Shown here in pieces: positions 48,362 to 59,815 of a stretch of 61,542 nucleotides of DNA. The notes under the pieces are model-generated. The model did not search any database and was not told where the DNA came from. It saw only the letters and a list, made by a program, of their open reading frames with translations. Position 1 is the first letter of the stretch; each line of letters begins with the position of its first letter. The DNA is from Syncephalis plumigaleata (taxonomy: Eukaryota; Zoopagomycota; Zoopagomycetes; Zoopagales; Piptocephalidaceae), in NCBI GenBank assembly GCA_025201365.1, contig JAIXMF010000040.1, positions 1 through 61,542 of the forward strand, in the 5' to 3' direction. The translations under genes were made by a program, and so were the position numbers.

Positions 48362-49851
48362 ATGGAGACCTCTAGCTATGGTAAACCCTTCGCACTAATT
48401 GTGACCTTCTTATGCTTATTGGATACTATAATCCATTAACGTGAAGAGCATGCTTGAATAATGTCTATTCCCTCTCCTATGCTCCATTTTGATATACATA
48501 TACATACATCCACATACATACATGTATCAATCGGCTAATCATTTATCTCTATCTATTACATAGTGTCAGCCGCATATTTACCGACAAACTGCTCTAATAC
48601 TGGTTTCCACATGCAACAATTGGCGGGTTCCCAGCTGCCAAAAGGGTAAGCGTGTATACTCACTCCTTCATTTACGGATTGACTTGGGATATAACCATCC
48701 GATATAATGGTTATCCTTCATCCAATGTCAATATAAGCATCCCTACCCATATGATGTATCAATGCTTGCTAATTGAACATTTCACTAATCATGGTCGATT
48801 GCACTTTCCCATTTATTCTTCGTAGGTCTATTTTGACGGTGGTGCAGCAGCCAATGCGTGCTCGCATGTGCGGCTTTGGCGACAAGGTATTTATCTGCAT
48901 TATCTCGTAAACTTGTTTATTAACCAATCATCCGTACAATGATTGTGTATGGGTACATTGTCCACAGGATCGTCGACCTTGTACACCGCCACCTATCGTT
49001 AGATTGACGTTTAAGGAGTCGGTAAACATCGAGTAAGTATCGCTGACCTTGTAATAGTAGTAGTAGTAGTAGAAGGGATGAAACTATGTGTAGCAGCTAC
49101 GCACCTAGCTATAGATCATGTGTGGGCGCGATGTCTACTAAAAAGAACGATTACAATTTACTAATCATCACGTTGTCATCTAATATATCTATGTGCGTAT
49201 ACACTTCATAGCGAGATTGACACCACTTTTTTCGTGGTTATCGTTGATCTTTGGTCACCCGATCAAGCCTCTGAACTGAACCTTGTTGTACATACGGCGG
49301 CACCCACAGCAAGCGCAGCAGAATCAAGTGACCGAGCAAATTCTCATAACACCATTGCCTCGTGCACACGCAACCTGGTTGGTTCACTCGTGGCATCGGC
49401 CTCGAAACTATACGATTTGAACGGGGAACTGGGCATCTTCTTTGTCTTTCAGGATCTATCCATTCGTACGGAGGGACAGTTTCGACTCAAGTTTTCATTC
49501 GCCAACTTGGCAAAGTAAGAAGCGCAATCAGTGTTAACTGATGAATCAAATCAAAAAAACCCCTACGCTATACTAATCATGCAAATTATCATTAGCAATG
49601 AGGCATCTAGTGCGGTATCCAATGTCGAATGTGAAGTCTTTTCCGATCCATTCTACGTATACTCTGCTAAGCGTTTCCCGGGCATGATTGGTAAGTGAAA
49701 CGAATGGATGAAGCATGATCAATGTAGATTAATCATAATGCACGTCAATGCACTCATAGAATCAACGCCGCTGTCAAGGTGCTTTGCAAAACAAGGTGTC
49801 AAGATTCCAGTTCGTAAAGATTCCAGTAAACCGCGTGGTGAGGATTACTAA
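48362..49851 (+). CDS. Velvet-domain transcription regulator (VelB/VosA-like)
   Basis: A fungal-specific regulator linking development, sporulation and secondary metabolism; velvet proteins dimerise and bind DNA through an NF-kB-like fold. Seven predicted exons (48362-48380, 48564-48645, 48826-48886, 48968-49032, 49212-49514, 49596-49690, 49760-49851) give 238 residues. Family blocks are VVQQPMRARMCGFGDKDRRP, PPPIVRLTFKES, ELGIFFVFQDLSIRTEGQFR, FYVYSAKRFPGMIEST and FAKQGVKIPVRKD at the end. The protein is almost only the velvet domain, with a short N-terminal tail, and lacks the long low-complexity arms of VeA. I cannot decide between VelB, VosA and VelC. The first exon, 19 bases, is the least certain. 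Confidence 0.88.
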
Positions 49852-50529
49852 TCATCATCTACATTCTATATCATGATCATAATCATGATCATAATCATGA
49901 TCCTCTTTATTATAATTATTATTATTGGCACAATGGTACAAACATTCAATCTACTTTGGTATATTTCAGTTGCTTTCGTTTATTTCTGTGATCCTATTTG
50001 CTTTTCTTTCCATCGATGCCATGCACAACCATTTGTGTTAACATTAGATTTACATTTCATTTAATACAATACAATTCCCATTCAAAACAAACATCAATCA
50101 TTTGCGCATACTGTACTCTTAAATGTCATCGATAATACACGGATTAAACAATATACATGTGACGATATTAGTAGTAGTTATGCGTGAAAAATAAAGAAAA
50201 AAGGTTGAGTTTATTGAGTGGTAGTACAATATGCTATTGTAATATGAATCTATAATTTGTAATCAACATGAGCTAATACTATTTCGTAGATTACGATCAT
50301 TATTGTATTGGTTATTCTTTTTTATTATTACTATTGAAATAAACAATACCTATACTGAATGAATGGACACGACTAGCCTATGTCTTAGCAGAGATTTGAA
50401 TGTGATAATGATTCACAACGAGTAACGATGAAACAACTAGTCGGTCAGTGTATACAATAAATATTGATGCTGTGTTTACAATGAACAAATGTGTCGACCA
50501 CGATGGAAGAGATATTTCGTATTACACGT
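49852..50529. other. Convergent intergenic region
   Basis: AT-rich spacer between the converging velvet and seven-transmembrane genes. A tandem ATCATGATCATA-type repeat lies at 49870-49905. No gene. Confidence 0.5.
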
Positions 50530-52095
50530 CTAGCTGGTGTAGTCTTCCGGTAAACATAGATCCACAAGCTCGATAATCGGTTGATATGTGGATGTTTCCA
50601 CGCCCACGTCCGATGTAGTGTCGAGTCGAGTATTCGTAACGCTGAATTGGTGTAGCGTTCGTGATTGACGAACAGAATTTCGCAATGCTGATTCCGGCGT
50701 GTATTCCTCATGCGGCAGATGTACACTAGTAGGCGAGGGCACATAGGCTGCGGGTATTATACTGGTATCGGCACGATCACCTACATATGCACGCGAATTA
50801 CTCGTGACTCCTCGTTCTCCTATCGTATACAATGCACTGCGACACTCCGAGAATGCATTCTGGAAATAGTCGTGAACAGGCGATGTAAATGCGGGTACAC
50901 CTGCCTCCAATGCATTTCCGGTTGTCTTCGTCACCGACATGACATTGGTACCATTTTCATTGTGAAGACTTCTCGATTGACGCCGCGTTAATGTCTTCGT
51001 GAGATAGGCATCCTCTGTGCATTTGCTAATGATGGCTCGCCTCTTGGCAGCACATTGACTACTCTTGTGGATGGTATAGTAGACGACGGCATTGATTAGC
51101 GGGTAAAGCACGCCGTGATGAAGGAGAAACACAATGTTTAGCAGCCACATTTTAGTTTTAACATTAGCGTACTGGGAACTACCCGAGAAAATACCGTAAA
51201 TGATAAAGGCGAAGAAGGCTGCACCGAGGAATCCCATTAGCGCCATGAAAATGCGTCGAAAACGACACACTGCGGCTATTTCCTCCTTTTTCGTTATGGA
51301 CGACGGCTGACTTCTTTGCGTGTATGCCTGGATAATCCGATAGAATCCGGCATAATAGTATCCGGAGATGATGCATAGGAAGAGCATCACCGCTGCTAGT
51401 AAGTAGCAAAATATCTGTAGACCAACATCATGATACTGTATCATTAGCATGTGTTCATATGCCCAACCGAACCAGATGGTTGCACTGATATTGGCGACGA
51501 ATAGTAATGCACACGACGTGACAGTCGTCCAGAATATAACTCTAATCGATGGTACGTGGATGAGTAATTTGGACTGCATATCCATAACATCTCGATTGAT
51601 AGATGCTGTCTCCTCGGTCGTGGTGTTCATCGATAGGTTAGGTGTAATGATGGCGTAGTTGTAGTTGCGTCGTTGCGAGAAAACAGGCGGTATATGTCCA
51701 ATGATACCGGCCGTCAATAGCACTACCACGCTAAACGACATGAACCATACCACGCCATTTGACGTGGTACGGATTATCCAGCTCTCGGGCCAATCGATCA
51801 CGACCATAATGTAAACGATTAGTTTCAGTAAACATGTTATGCAAGTTAGCACTAAGTACGACTCCATTGGCACGGGTAGCCAATAGAAGTCTACCCTGCG
51901 GAATATTAATGCGCAAATACCATGTTGTCGACGGTAGATGTAGATCCAGCCACCATATACAATCACAGCACTGCATGTAAAAATGCTTATAACTAGACTG
52001 TAGAAAGCCGGTGTCTTTCCCGTGCAATCATAGATGTTGAAGTAGGGATCGCAAAGCAACGGTGATGCCTCTGTCTCTTGGTGTAGCATTACCAT
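50530..52095 (-). CDS. Seven-transmembrane, GPCR-like protein
   Basis: A single open frame of 521 residues from an ATG. Seven hydrophobic segments can be counted: YSLVISIFTCSAVIVYGGWI, YLVLTCITCLLKLIVYIMVV, VVWFMSFSVVVLLTAGIIGH, ILFWTT-type segment TVTSCALLFVANISATIWFG, LQIFCYLLAAVMLFLCIISG, IFMALMGFLGAAFFAFIIYG and MWLLNIVFLLHHGVLYPLIN. A long polar, Ser/Thr-rich C-terminal tail of about 170 residues follows. The layout, short outside N-terminus, seven helices and long cytosolic tail, is that of a G-protein-coupled receptor. I see no family motif that names the ligand or class. It has no predicted introns, unlike most neighbours. Confidence 0.65.
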   Translation of the reverse strand: MVMLHQETEASPLLCDPYFNIYDCTGKTPAFYSLVISIFTCSAVIVYGGWIYIYRRQHGICALIFRRVDFYWLPVPMESYLVLTCITCLLKLIVYIMVVIDWPESWIIRTTSNGVVWFMSFSVVVLLTAGIIGHIPPVFSQRRNYNYAIITPNLSMNTTTEETASINRDVMDMQSKLLIHVPSIRVIFWTTVTSCALLFVANISATIWFGWAYEHMLMIQYHDVGLQIFCYLLAAVMLFLCIISGYYYAGFYRIIQAYTQRSQPSSITKKEEIAAVCRFRRIFMALMGFLGAAFFAFIIYGIFSGSSQYANVKTKMWLLNIVFLLHHGVLYPLINAVVYYTIHKSSQCAAKRRAIISKCTEDAYLTKTLTRRQSRSLHNENGTNVMSVTKTTGNALEAGVPAFTSPVHDYFQNAFSECRSALYTIGERGVTSNSRAYVGDRADTSIIPAAYVPSPTSVHLPHEEYTPESALRNSVRQSRTLHQFSVTNTRLDTTSDVGVETSTYQPIIELVDLCLPEDYTS

Positions 52096-53591
52096 TGATG
52101 ATGTGGTGGCCGCGTGTGTATCAAGCGTTGCGCAGCTCTTTTCTCGGAATAGGAATATACTAGGAGGAAAACAAAATAATTAAAGCAAACTAATGTTCGT
52201 GAACTACATTAACAAACAATCTTTTGTGAATTGTATGGATATGTATAATATATAAAATATAGGTGTTTGTGCGCAATTATCACAAATGGATATACGAATC
52301 AAGTATTTAGAAGAAAATAAAAGACGAATGCAAAGTGGAGTGCGTCCTAGTATTTGAGTTCGATTTGCATCGTTTTATTGCACATCAAAGAGTTATCATG
52401 CAAGAAACAGGAAATGACCATACAGTTACATCAATATCGCACATTTATGGCCAGCTATCACCGAAACAGTCATGTTCAAGCCTTGTAACTGATGGACGAC
52501 ACAGACGTGACTTTGACACGAGAGAGTCTGGACACGCGATAGCTGATAGATTGATGGCGAAGAGTCGGCCAATTTCATTCAAACGCCTGTCCACTACTAA
52601 TAATGGCAATACGAATGACAAGCATGTCAGGCAACACGACTACTAATATGAGCGTCATTTAATAAATGTGAAACGAATCATGTCGTACATAGCTGTCAGA
52701 CGAGGAGAGGAGAGAAGAGGAATGACTATTACTACTACTCCTGCTATATATGTTAATGATGTAGGTCATAATCGTACTCGCGATAGATGCTAATTTGCCG
52801 TAAGTCTATTCCATTGCAAACTACATCGATATGGTTCACTGTTTGTACTGAAGGGGGATTATTTCTCTCTCTTTTTTTACCACGCTACTCCACGCTGACA
52901 ATCGTTGCAAACATTCTACTGGGATGCAGGTCGTAATAGGCCAGGCATCGCCTTTATGCATATCACGCTTTGTCCAAATAGGTAATAGGCATAATAACAT
53001 TGGAGATCATAGTTGATTGGTTATTGGTGTAACAGCAATATTCATTGGCTTAGTATATTGTAGGCATGTTTACTTGGCATGGCATTAGGGATATTGTACC
53101 GATTACTTTACATCTTACTTGGAAATACTAGACATTGCAATTGATTGCTTGTATTTAACAAGAGAACTACATGAAATTGACCTCAATGCCATGACTGCTT
53201 CTCCTATTCTTGCCTGTGTCTTTTTTTGTGTATGCATTCTGGTGCATCACTATTGGCTGGAACGATAGTTGACGCGGTATACCGGTTACAGAGGTAGCAT
53301 TGTTGCTATTAGTATTAAGAGTGTATCCAGAGCAGCATGACATTGCGATGCATGTAACAATATGATAAATGATGATATACTGTTTGTTGCATGTTATTAT
53401 AGATATTGAATATGCTAAAACATAAACCATACTCATAAATTGGCTAGATTGTTCTTAATGAAGCGTAATGGCCAAAGTGCAACAATCTCAATTAATAAAA
53501 CATGTTTTACGCTTTAAGGAATGGAAAACAGTGCGCACAACAACGTTTAACCAGTTTTCCTATTTTTCTTCCACTTATATCGACTATTTTC
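52096..53591. other. Intergenic with no supported gene
   Basis: About 1.5 kb between divergent genes. An open plus-strand frame at 52335-52646 (with an internal ATG at 52398) has no motif and reads like chance. A pyrimidine run lies near 52865-52880. Confidence 0.4.
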
Positions 53592-55350
53592 ATGAATCGT
53601 GAACGACGTAGATCGCGTAGTCCGACCAGAAGTCGAGATGACAGTAAGCGCGTAAAGGAACGTCGTCGCAAAGACTCCTCGAGGGAGCGCGAGTATGATA
53701 GGGAAACACGTCATAAAGATTCACGCTCTCATAAACGTGGTAAGCACCGTGAATTGCGCCATCGCGAGCAATACAGCGATACAGATAGCGGGAACGACAC
53801 TGGTTCAAGTGTCGATTCGAGAGAAGAACGCAAGAGACGTCGAAAGAAGCGCGAGGGACATGAGCGTGAACGGAAAGAACGACGAAAGCGAAAGCAACAT
53901 AAGAAGGATAAGCGACGTGAATACTCATCAACAAGCAGCAGCAGTAGTAGTGGTAGCAACAGTGATAGTGCAAGCGACGATGCATCCGATGTTGATATTG
54001 ATCATCGTAAACTGGAGAAGCTTGGTGCAAATGGTATTACATCTCTGGTATTGCAATTGATGACAACAACTAATATTTGTATAATAACACTTGTAGCTAT
54101 TACGAATAAAGACTACTTTGCCAAAAGTACCGAGTTTCGTGTATGGCTACGAGAGAAGAAGAAGCGCTACTTGGAGGACTTGAAGAGCAGTGATGCACGA
54201 GGATATTTTAAAAAGTTTATTAAAGCTTGGAATAGCGGCAAACTAGATGGTAAGCAAGCGTAAACCTACAAACTATGACACACTGACTAATAATAATAAT
54301 GATAATGATTGCTAGATAAATATTATTCGGGTATACGTTCATCGCAGCTAGCATCATCCGATCTAACCAAGTATCAATGGGGATTTGCCAAGAAAATGGT
54401 ATGTAATTATTTGTATATTTACTCACATGATGATGACCTAATGTATGTTATAGAACCAAGAGGAAGTGTTAGCGGTCAGAGACAATGTCGACACGGCTAC
54501 AAATAGTGAACGTGTGGCGCGTGATTTGGCACAACGAACACAAGGTCATCGGGATACTAGTCGTAGCGAGACATTAGACATGACAGATCGACATGCACGT
54601 TCTAGTAAGTGCATAATCACAGATGTGATAGGATAACAAGGAAAACTGACTAGTAATCAGTTGGACCCAGCATGCCACAAATGCCGGGTAGTAGTCGTAG
54701 TTCAACCGTACCAGTACCTACAGGACCCTATGGGGAGCGTAAGTGTCATTTAGTTATTCGATAGTAAACACTCATCGTATCTGGATATTAGTTATGGACA
54801 ATGAAGATCGTCGACGATATGAACGTGGAATACGACGTAAAGACACGAAAAGCTATCGGAAAGCAAGAGAAGCGGATTTGGAGGAACTAGTACCGAAAGC
54901 TACTGGACGGTAATAATTATCATAGCGTGTCATTAACTATATAACTTACGTATTGTACTATTGTTTACATAAAGAGAAGCGATGCTTGAGAAGCGACGTG
55001 CTCGATCTGCCTATTTACATCGGGAACCTAGTCCAGATCCAGAATTACCGGAATCTGACCTTATGGGCGATGATGATAGTTATCAAGCACAGTAAGTTAT
55101 AATGCACTGTTCATTTCGTATATATTTCGTATTATTGACAAACAATATCGATTATAGTTTACGTTCTCTCGAGGAATCACGCCTACGTCGAATGCAGTAT
55201 AGACAAGAGACACAGACGCAACGAACGGCAGAGACTAGCGAGAAACGCGCAGCTTTTCAACGTAAAGAAGACGAGACAATGGCGATGTTTCGACAAATGG
55301 TGGAACAGCGTCAACAACGCGAGTTACAACCACGCTCACGTAATACGTAA
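53592..55350 (+). CDS. SCI1-like nuclear Arg/Lys-rich protein
   Basis: A nuclear protein of the family that includes plant style cell-cycle inhibitor 1. Eight predicted exons (53592-54033, 54097-54249, 54316-54398, 54454-54604, 54661-54738, 54792-54909, 54975-55091, 55158-55350) give 444 residues. The first 130 residues are Arg/Ser/Glu/Lys-rich. The conserved core reads KDYFAKSTEFRVWLREKKKR, YFKKFIKAWNSGKLDDKYYS; the equivalent in SCI1 is a YF...EF..WL...FVK.WN.GKL..RYY block. The C-terminal part has GREAMLEKRRARSAY, LMGDDDSYQAH and a coiled-coil-like end FQRKEDETMAMFRQMVEQR, also typical. The ATG at 53592 was preferred to one at 53502 because the extra residues look untranslated. The 63-base first intron has no stop in frame. 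Confidence 0.7.
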
Positions 55351-55575
55351 AAGTCTAGTCTGCATTGTTTAATAATAAGAATAAAAAGTCGCGTACATCC
55401 TCATGTCTATAAGGTGAATAGGGAATAATAAAATAAATGCTCGAACATCGATCAAAACAAAACAAAAAAACTACTCGTAAAACTGCTTGATTCGCGTCTC
55501 TTTCCTTTCCCGTTTTCCCTTTTAATGATATAATTGATACGCGACGCGTTATTATTGTAGAACACGTATATTGCA

Positions 55576-56790
55576 ATGACTGTTAAAGCGAACATTCCAC
55601 GATTGTCACTACTGTGTCTAGCATTACTATTGAATACTTCACCGTCACTATGTGTTACCGCAGTATGGACAACCGAAGCACTATTGGAAGTGTTGCGTCA
55701 CAAGACTATTGATGAAAAGGTAAATAATATCCATTCATTGCGTAAATATACTTAGTATGATGCTTGTAGTTCCTTGATCGATTGATGTCTCGTGGTATAC
55801 TTGGTATGAAAGAGGTAGCATATGATGATCCACAAATACCAGCTGTAAAAGTATGGTGGCTTAGTCCATCACTAGTACTTGGTAGCAATAGTAATAGTAA
55901 AAGCATAAAAGATATGCCAGTTAATGTAAGTTCACTCTATTCAACTATACTATCATTGGTAACTCATCATCTTGTAGTCTAGTGTAAATGATCAACCATC
56001 ATCATGTCATAATCTAAAACGAACACAGGTAATGAATGAATATCATACTACTACAAGAAATGCTTTATATATATACTAATCAATTACATTGTGTTAACTA
56101 GCCAACATCCACTACACCAGTAGCCAAACGATATCGAATTGGCAATCTTAACAAACCATTCAAGTCACCATTAGCTAAAACCACAAAGAATGATAATACA
56201 ATGATTACTACGACGGCTACTACCAAATCTACAAATTCATTATCTACACCGATTAAACAAGGAATTACTCGTAATGGACGAGTGAATACATCCACTACTC
56301 CTAGTAATTCTATAACAAATACGGAACGTAAACAGTTATTAGAGCGTAAACGGCAATTAGAATCACAAATTGATGTTATTGAGACACGTCAACGACGACA
56401 AGCAATGATGGCAACATTCCAAAGACAAGTAAGTTATACGATAATCAATAATGTAACATGTATTAATATGTATATCTTATATAGAATAAGGATCGATCCA
56501 TTAATGACTCCATTGATAAATGGCGTAATGTATGTCAGGAAGTTATCGAACGTATACGAAGTAGAATTGATCCACAAGCATTTCTAGCAGCACAACGACC
56601 ACCATCACCGCCACCATGGATGCAAACAAGTTCAACTACAATAAATACTGACAAGCATGAAGTGGAAGATGCAGTAAAGCAAACTGAACCAGTAAAAGAG
56701 GAACTTAACTATCGTACATTATTGAAGATACTAGGTATTACAGATTTACGATTATTCCATTATAATGATGAGGATGATTGCTTTTATTAA
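55576..56790 (+). CDS. SFR1: Probable Swi5-partner recombination factor (Sfr1/Mei5-like)
   Basis: Sfr1/Mei5 with Swi5 stimulates Rad51/Dmc1 strand exchange. Five predicted exons (55576-55719, 55770-55925, 55978-56028, 56102-56428, 56485-56790) give 327 residues in frame. The KPFKSPLAK motif, frequent in Sfr1 N-terminal regions, is followed by a coiled coil (TERKQLLERKRQLESQIDVI), then SIDKWRNVCQEVIERIRSRI, the conserved KWR..CQ segment, and an acidic end LLKILGITDLRLFHY. The N-terminal 90 residues (TTEALLEVLRHKTIDEKFLD, AVKVWWLSPS) look like a small helical domain. The first 25 residues are unusually hydrophobic, so the true start may be further in. The match is by short motifs only. Confidence 0.5.
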
Positions 56791-56894
56791 TTAATAAATA
56801 GGTGTTTTTTTTGTTTTTATTTTATTTTATCCTATTTCATTACTTGTTAGTTTGTTGCCCTATTTTCTATAACTAGATTGCATCTATATACATT

Positions 56895-59544
56895 ATGGCA
56901 AAAGCCAGTAAGAAACGACAACATGTCGAGGAGCAGACTAATGAAGTAGAAGTAGCAGTGGAGAATGACGGACCACAATCTGAGAAGCGAAGGGTTCATA
57001 CAGCTGTGTTGAATGCAGCTCATGCAGCATGGAAGGCATCCCAAACAATACGCTCAACCACTTCTAGTGTCCAACTAGATGATAGTATGGATATGGATGT
57101 AGATATGGAGCAGCAACAGCAAACATCGAATGAACCAACTACTGAGGGTGATGGTATATTCGCTTTGGGTGATCCATTAAAGCATAATGTCATGAATGAA
57201 TCCACATCGACCGAGCGACTTTCTACACTAGGTATTCCACAATGGCTTGCAGTGCCCACTACCATTACGGCAGACACGACATGTCCAGTTGATGATGATC
57301 ATCTTGGTTTGTCGACGGCATTAGTGAACAGATGTCGACAAGCGCATATCGAACAGTTCTTTGCAGGTAATTATGAATAACAATGTCTATATATATATGT
57401 GTATGTATATATACTGACTTGTCTATGATGGCTATTAGTACAGACAGCGGTGATTCCACGCTTGTTAAGATATCGCGATTGGAATGGTCATTATGTGGAT
57501 GGCGATCTATGTGTGTCAGCACCAACAGGTAGTGGTAAAACACTGGCCTATGTATTACCGATTGTTGAGGTATGATAATGAGCAATGAATATCTATCTAT
57601 ATATAACTAAATGTTAATTGGCAATATAGACATTGAAGATGCGAGTGGTTACTCGATTACGAGCACTTATAGTGTTACCTACACGAGATCTAGTACTTCA
57701 AGTTAAAGAGACATTTGATGAGTTTTGTCGATCAACTAATCTAAAGGTAAATAGTGATATAGTGGTATAATAATAATACTCACAATGATGATGGAAGTAG
57801 ATAGGTACAGCCACTGGTCAGGCATCATTTGCTCAAGAACAGATACAACTAGTAGGAGATCAGGAACAAGGGTAGGTTATGCTTGTATATCCTAGTATGA
57901 TATTGTTATTAATGTCATACTCTATGAATTGAATAGCTTGTGTGGTGTTGATATCCTAATTGCCACACCTGGTCGTCTTATGGATCACTTGAATGGCACT
58001 CGACATTTTACACTGCAACATCTACGCTTTCTAGTTATTGACGAGGCAGATCGATTACTAGATCAAAGCTTTCAGGAATGGTTGCCACGTCTTCTTGACA
58101 TATTGAATACGGCACATAGAACAGAAAAGTAAGCAACAACTAATAAATGAATGAATAAATATTAACAAATATTAGAACTATTGCTGGTCTACCAGGTCCA
58201 CCACCATCACGAGTAAGTAGTTGCTAGCGTATATCATATTTTATGACATGCATCATCACTAATGTAATCCTATTGATAGACGCAAAAATTATTGTTTTCC
58301 GCTACATTGACTCGTAATCCAGAGAAAATAGCCAGTCTTCGATTAGTAAATCCATCCTATATAGCGGTACAGTCTAGTCTCGATAAAGGAGCTGAACGCT
58401 ATACCACACCAGCTACACTTAAGGTATATTTCTATTTATCGCATATAGATGAATGCTAACCCATCTCACAGGAGCATTATCTTGTGTGTCGTACATCGGA
58501 GAAACCACTCATGGTTATTCATTTTGTCAAGACATTTGAACTTACAGGTACCTTATGCTTTACAAAGTCAATAGATTCAGCTCACCGGTATGTAGCTATA
58601 CGAGTTGTTCACATTATTGCGAATCTAATGGAAAGAATAGATTAGCACGTTTACTCGAGATTTATCAACAACAACAGCAACAACAACGAGCAACAAGTGA
58701 TGTATCCGATACCGATAAAAGTATACGTCTAGCCGCGGAATACTCGAGTGATCTAAGTGCATCGGAACGAGCGAATGTCATGCGACAATTCCGTCAAGGA
58801 AAGATTAGAATGTTAGTATATAGTAGATGTAATGCCATGATAGCTAGTAGCGATACTAACGAGTGAGCGTGTTAGATTGATTTGTTCCGATTTAGTGGCA
58901 CGCGGTATTGATTTAGACTGTGTTCAATCGGTGATCAGTTATGATGTGCCCATTTACATGAAGAAATACATTCATCGTGTAGGACGAACAGCCCGAGCAG
59001 GAAGGGAAGGAACAGCATTCACCCTTGTGGAAGAGCAAGAGGTAAGAAGTAGTGTATTATCACTAATAATATGATAGTAATGATAGATGACATTGTCTTC
59101 CTGCTTATTAACACATACATACACGCTATTATTATAGGCTAGATCATTTAAAGAAATGATGCGTAAGGCGGGACATTGGGAACAAATACGTCGTATTAAT
59201 GTTAAATCAAATGAGTTGGAACCACTTGTTCAAGATTATGAGGTAAGAGCAATTCATTTGATATATATTTAATCATTGAACTAATCCAAAATGAACTACA
59301 TAACTCAATTAACTAGACATCATTGGAGGCATTACAAGCAATCGTGCAGCCACATCGTGTAAAGACGCAAAAGACCATAGAAGAGGATGATAAGGAGAAA
59401 GTAGTTAACATATCTACTACTGCTACTAAAGACAACCATAAAAAGCCAAGAAAACACATGCTAGGTGCTGATATTCTACGACAACATTTACTACAACAAA
59501 CTAATCATCATCATCAGCATCATGATAATGAAGTTACTCTATGA
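56895..59544 (+). CDS. DBP6: DEAD-box RNA helicase Dbp6/DDX51, 60S biogenesis
   Basis: A nucleolar ATP-dependent RNA helicase for early 60S assembly. Twelve predicted exons (56895-57366, 57439-57569, 57630-57746, 57801-57871, 57937-58128, 58176-58212, 58280-58423, 58472-58587, 58641-58811, 58876-59041, 59138-59242, 59317-59544) give 649 residues. Motif I is SAPTGSGKTLAYVLPIVE (about 184-201), Ia LIVLPTRDLVLQV, Ib ATPGRLMDHL, II VIDEADRLLD, III LFSATLTR, V LICSDLVARGIDLD and VI YIHRVGRTARAGREG. DLCVSAPTGSGKT with RVVTRLRALIVLPT is characteristic of DDX51 rather than other DEAD proteins. A poly-Gln insert sits in the second RecA domain near LLEIYQQQQQ. The ATG at 56895 is the first in frame. 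Confidence 0.92.
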
Positions 59545-59815
59545 GATAAATCTATTTAAATATGAATGTCAATGTCAATCATTAGAGTGTCATTGAATTG
59601 TGGATGTCACAATAAAATATAAATATTTATTGATGTGATTTTCACATTGTCTGCTTCAATCAAACACACATCTTTTTCTTTTTCTTTGGGCTTGCTTCCC
59701 ATTTCATTGGCACGCGAGTGCTCATTCTTCATTATTGCTGTTGTTGTTGCTGTCACTACCGTTCTAGTAATAGTAGTAATAGTAGTAGTAGGTCTCTATT
59801 GTATTCCAGCTGTCA

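Noticed and set aside
52335-52646. 103-codon plus-strand frame upstream of the SCI1-like gene
   Set aside because: It lacks an ATG at its start, shows no family motif and has no coding-like neighbours. Chance is the simplest reading.
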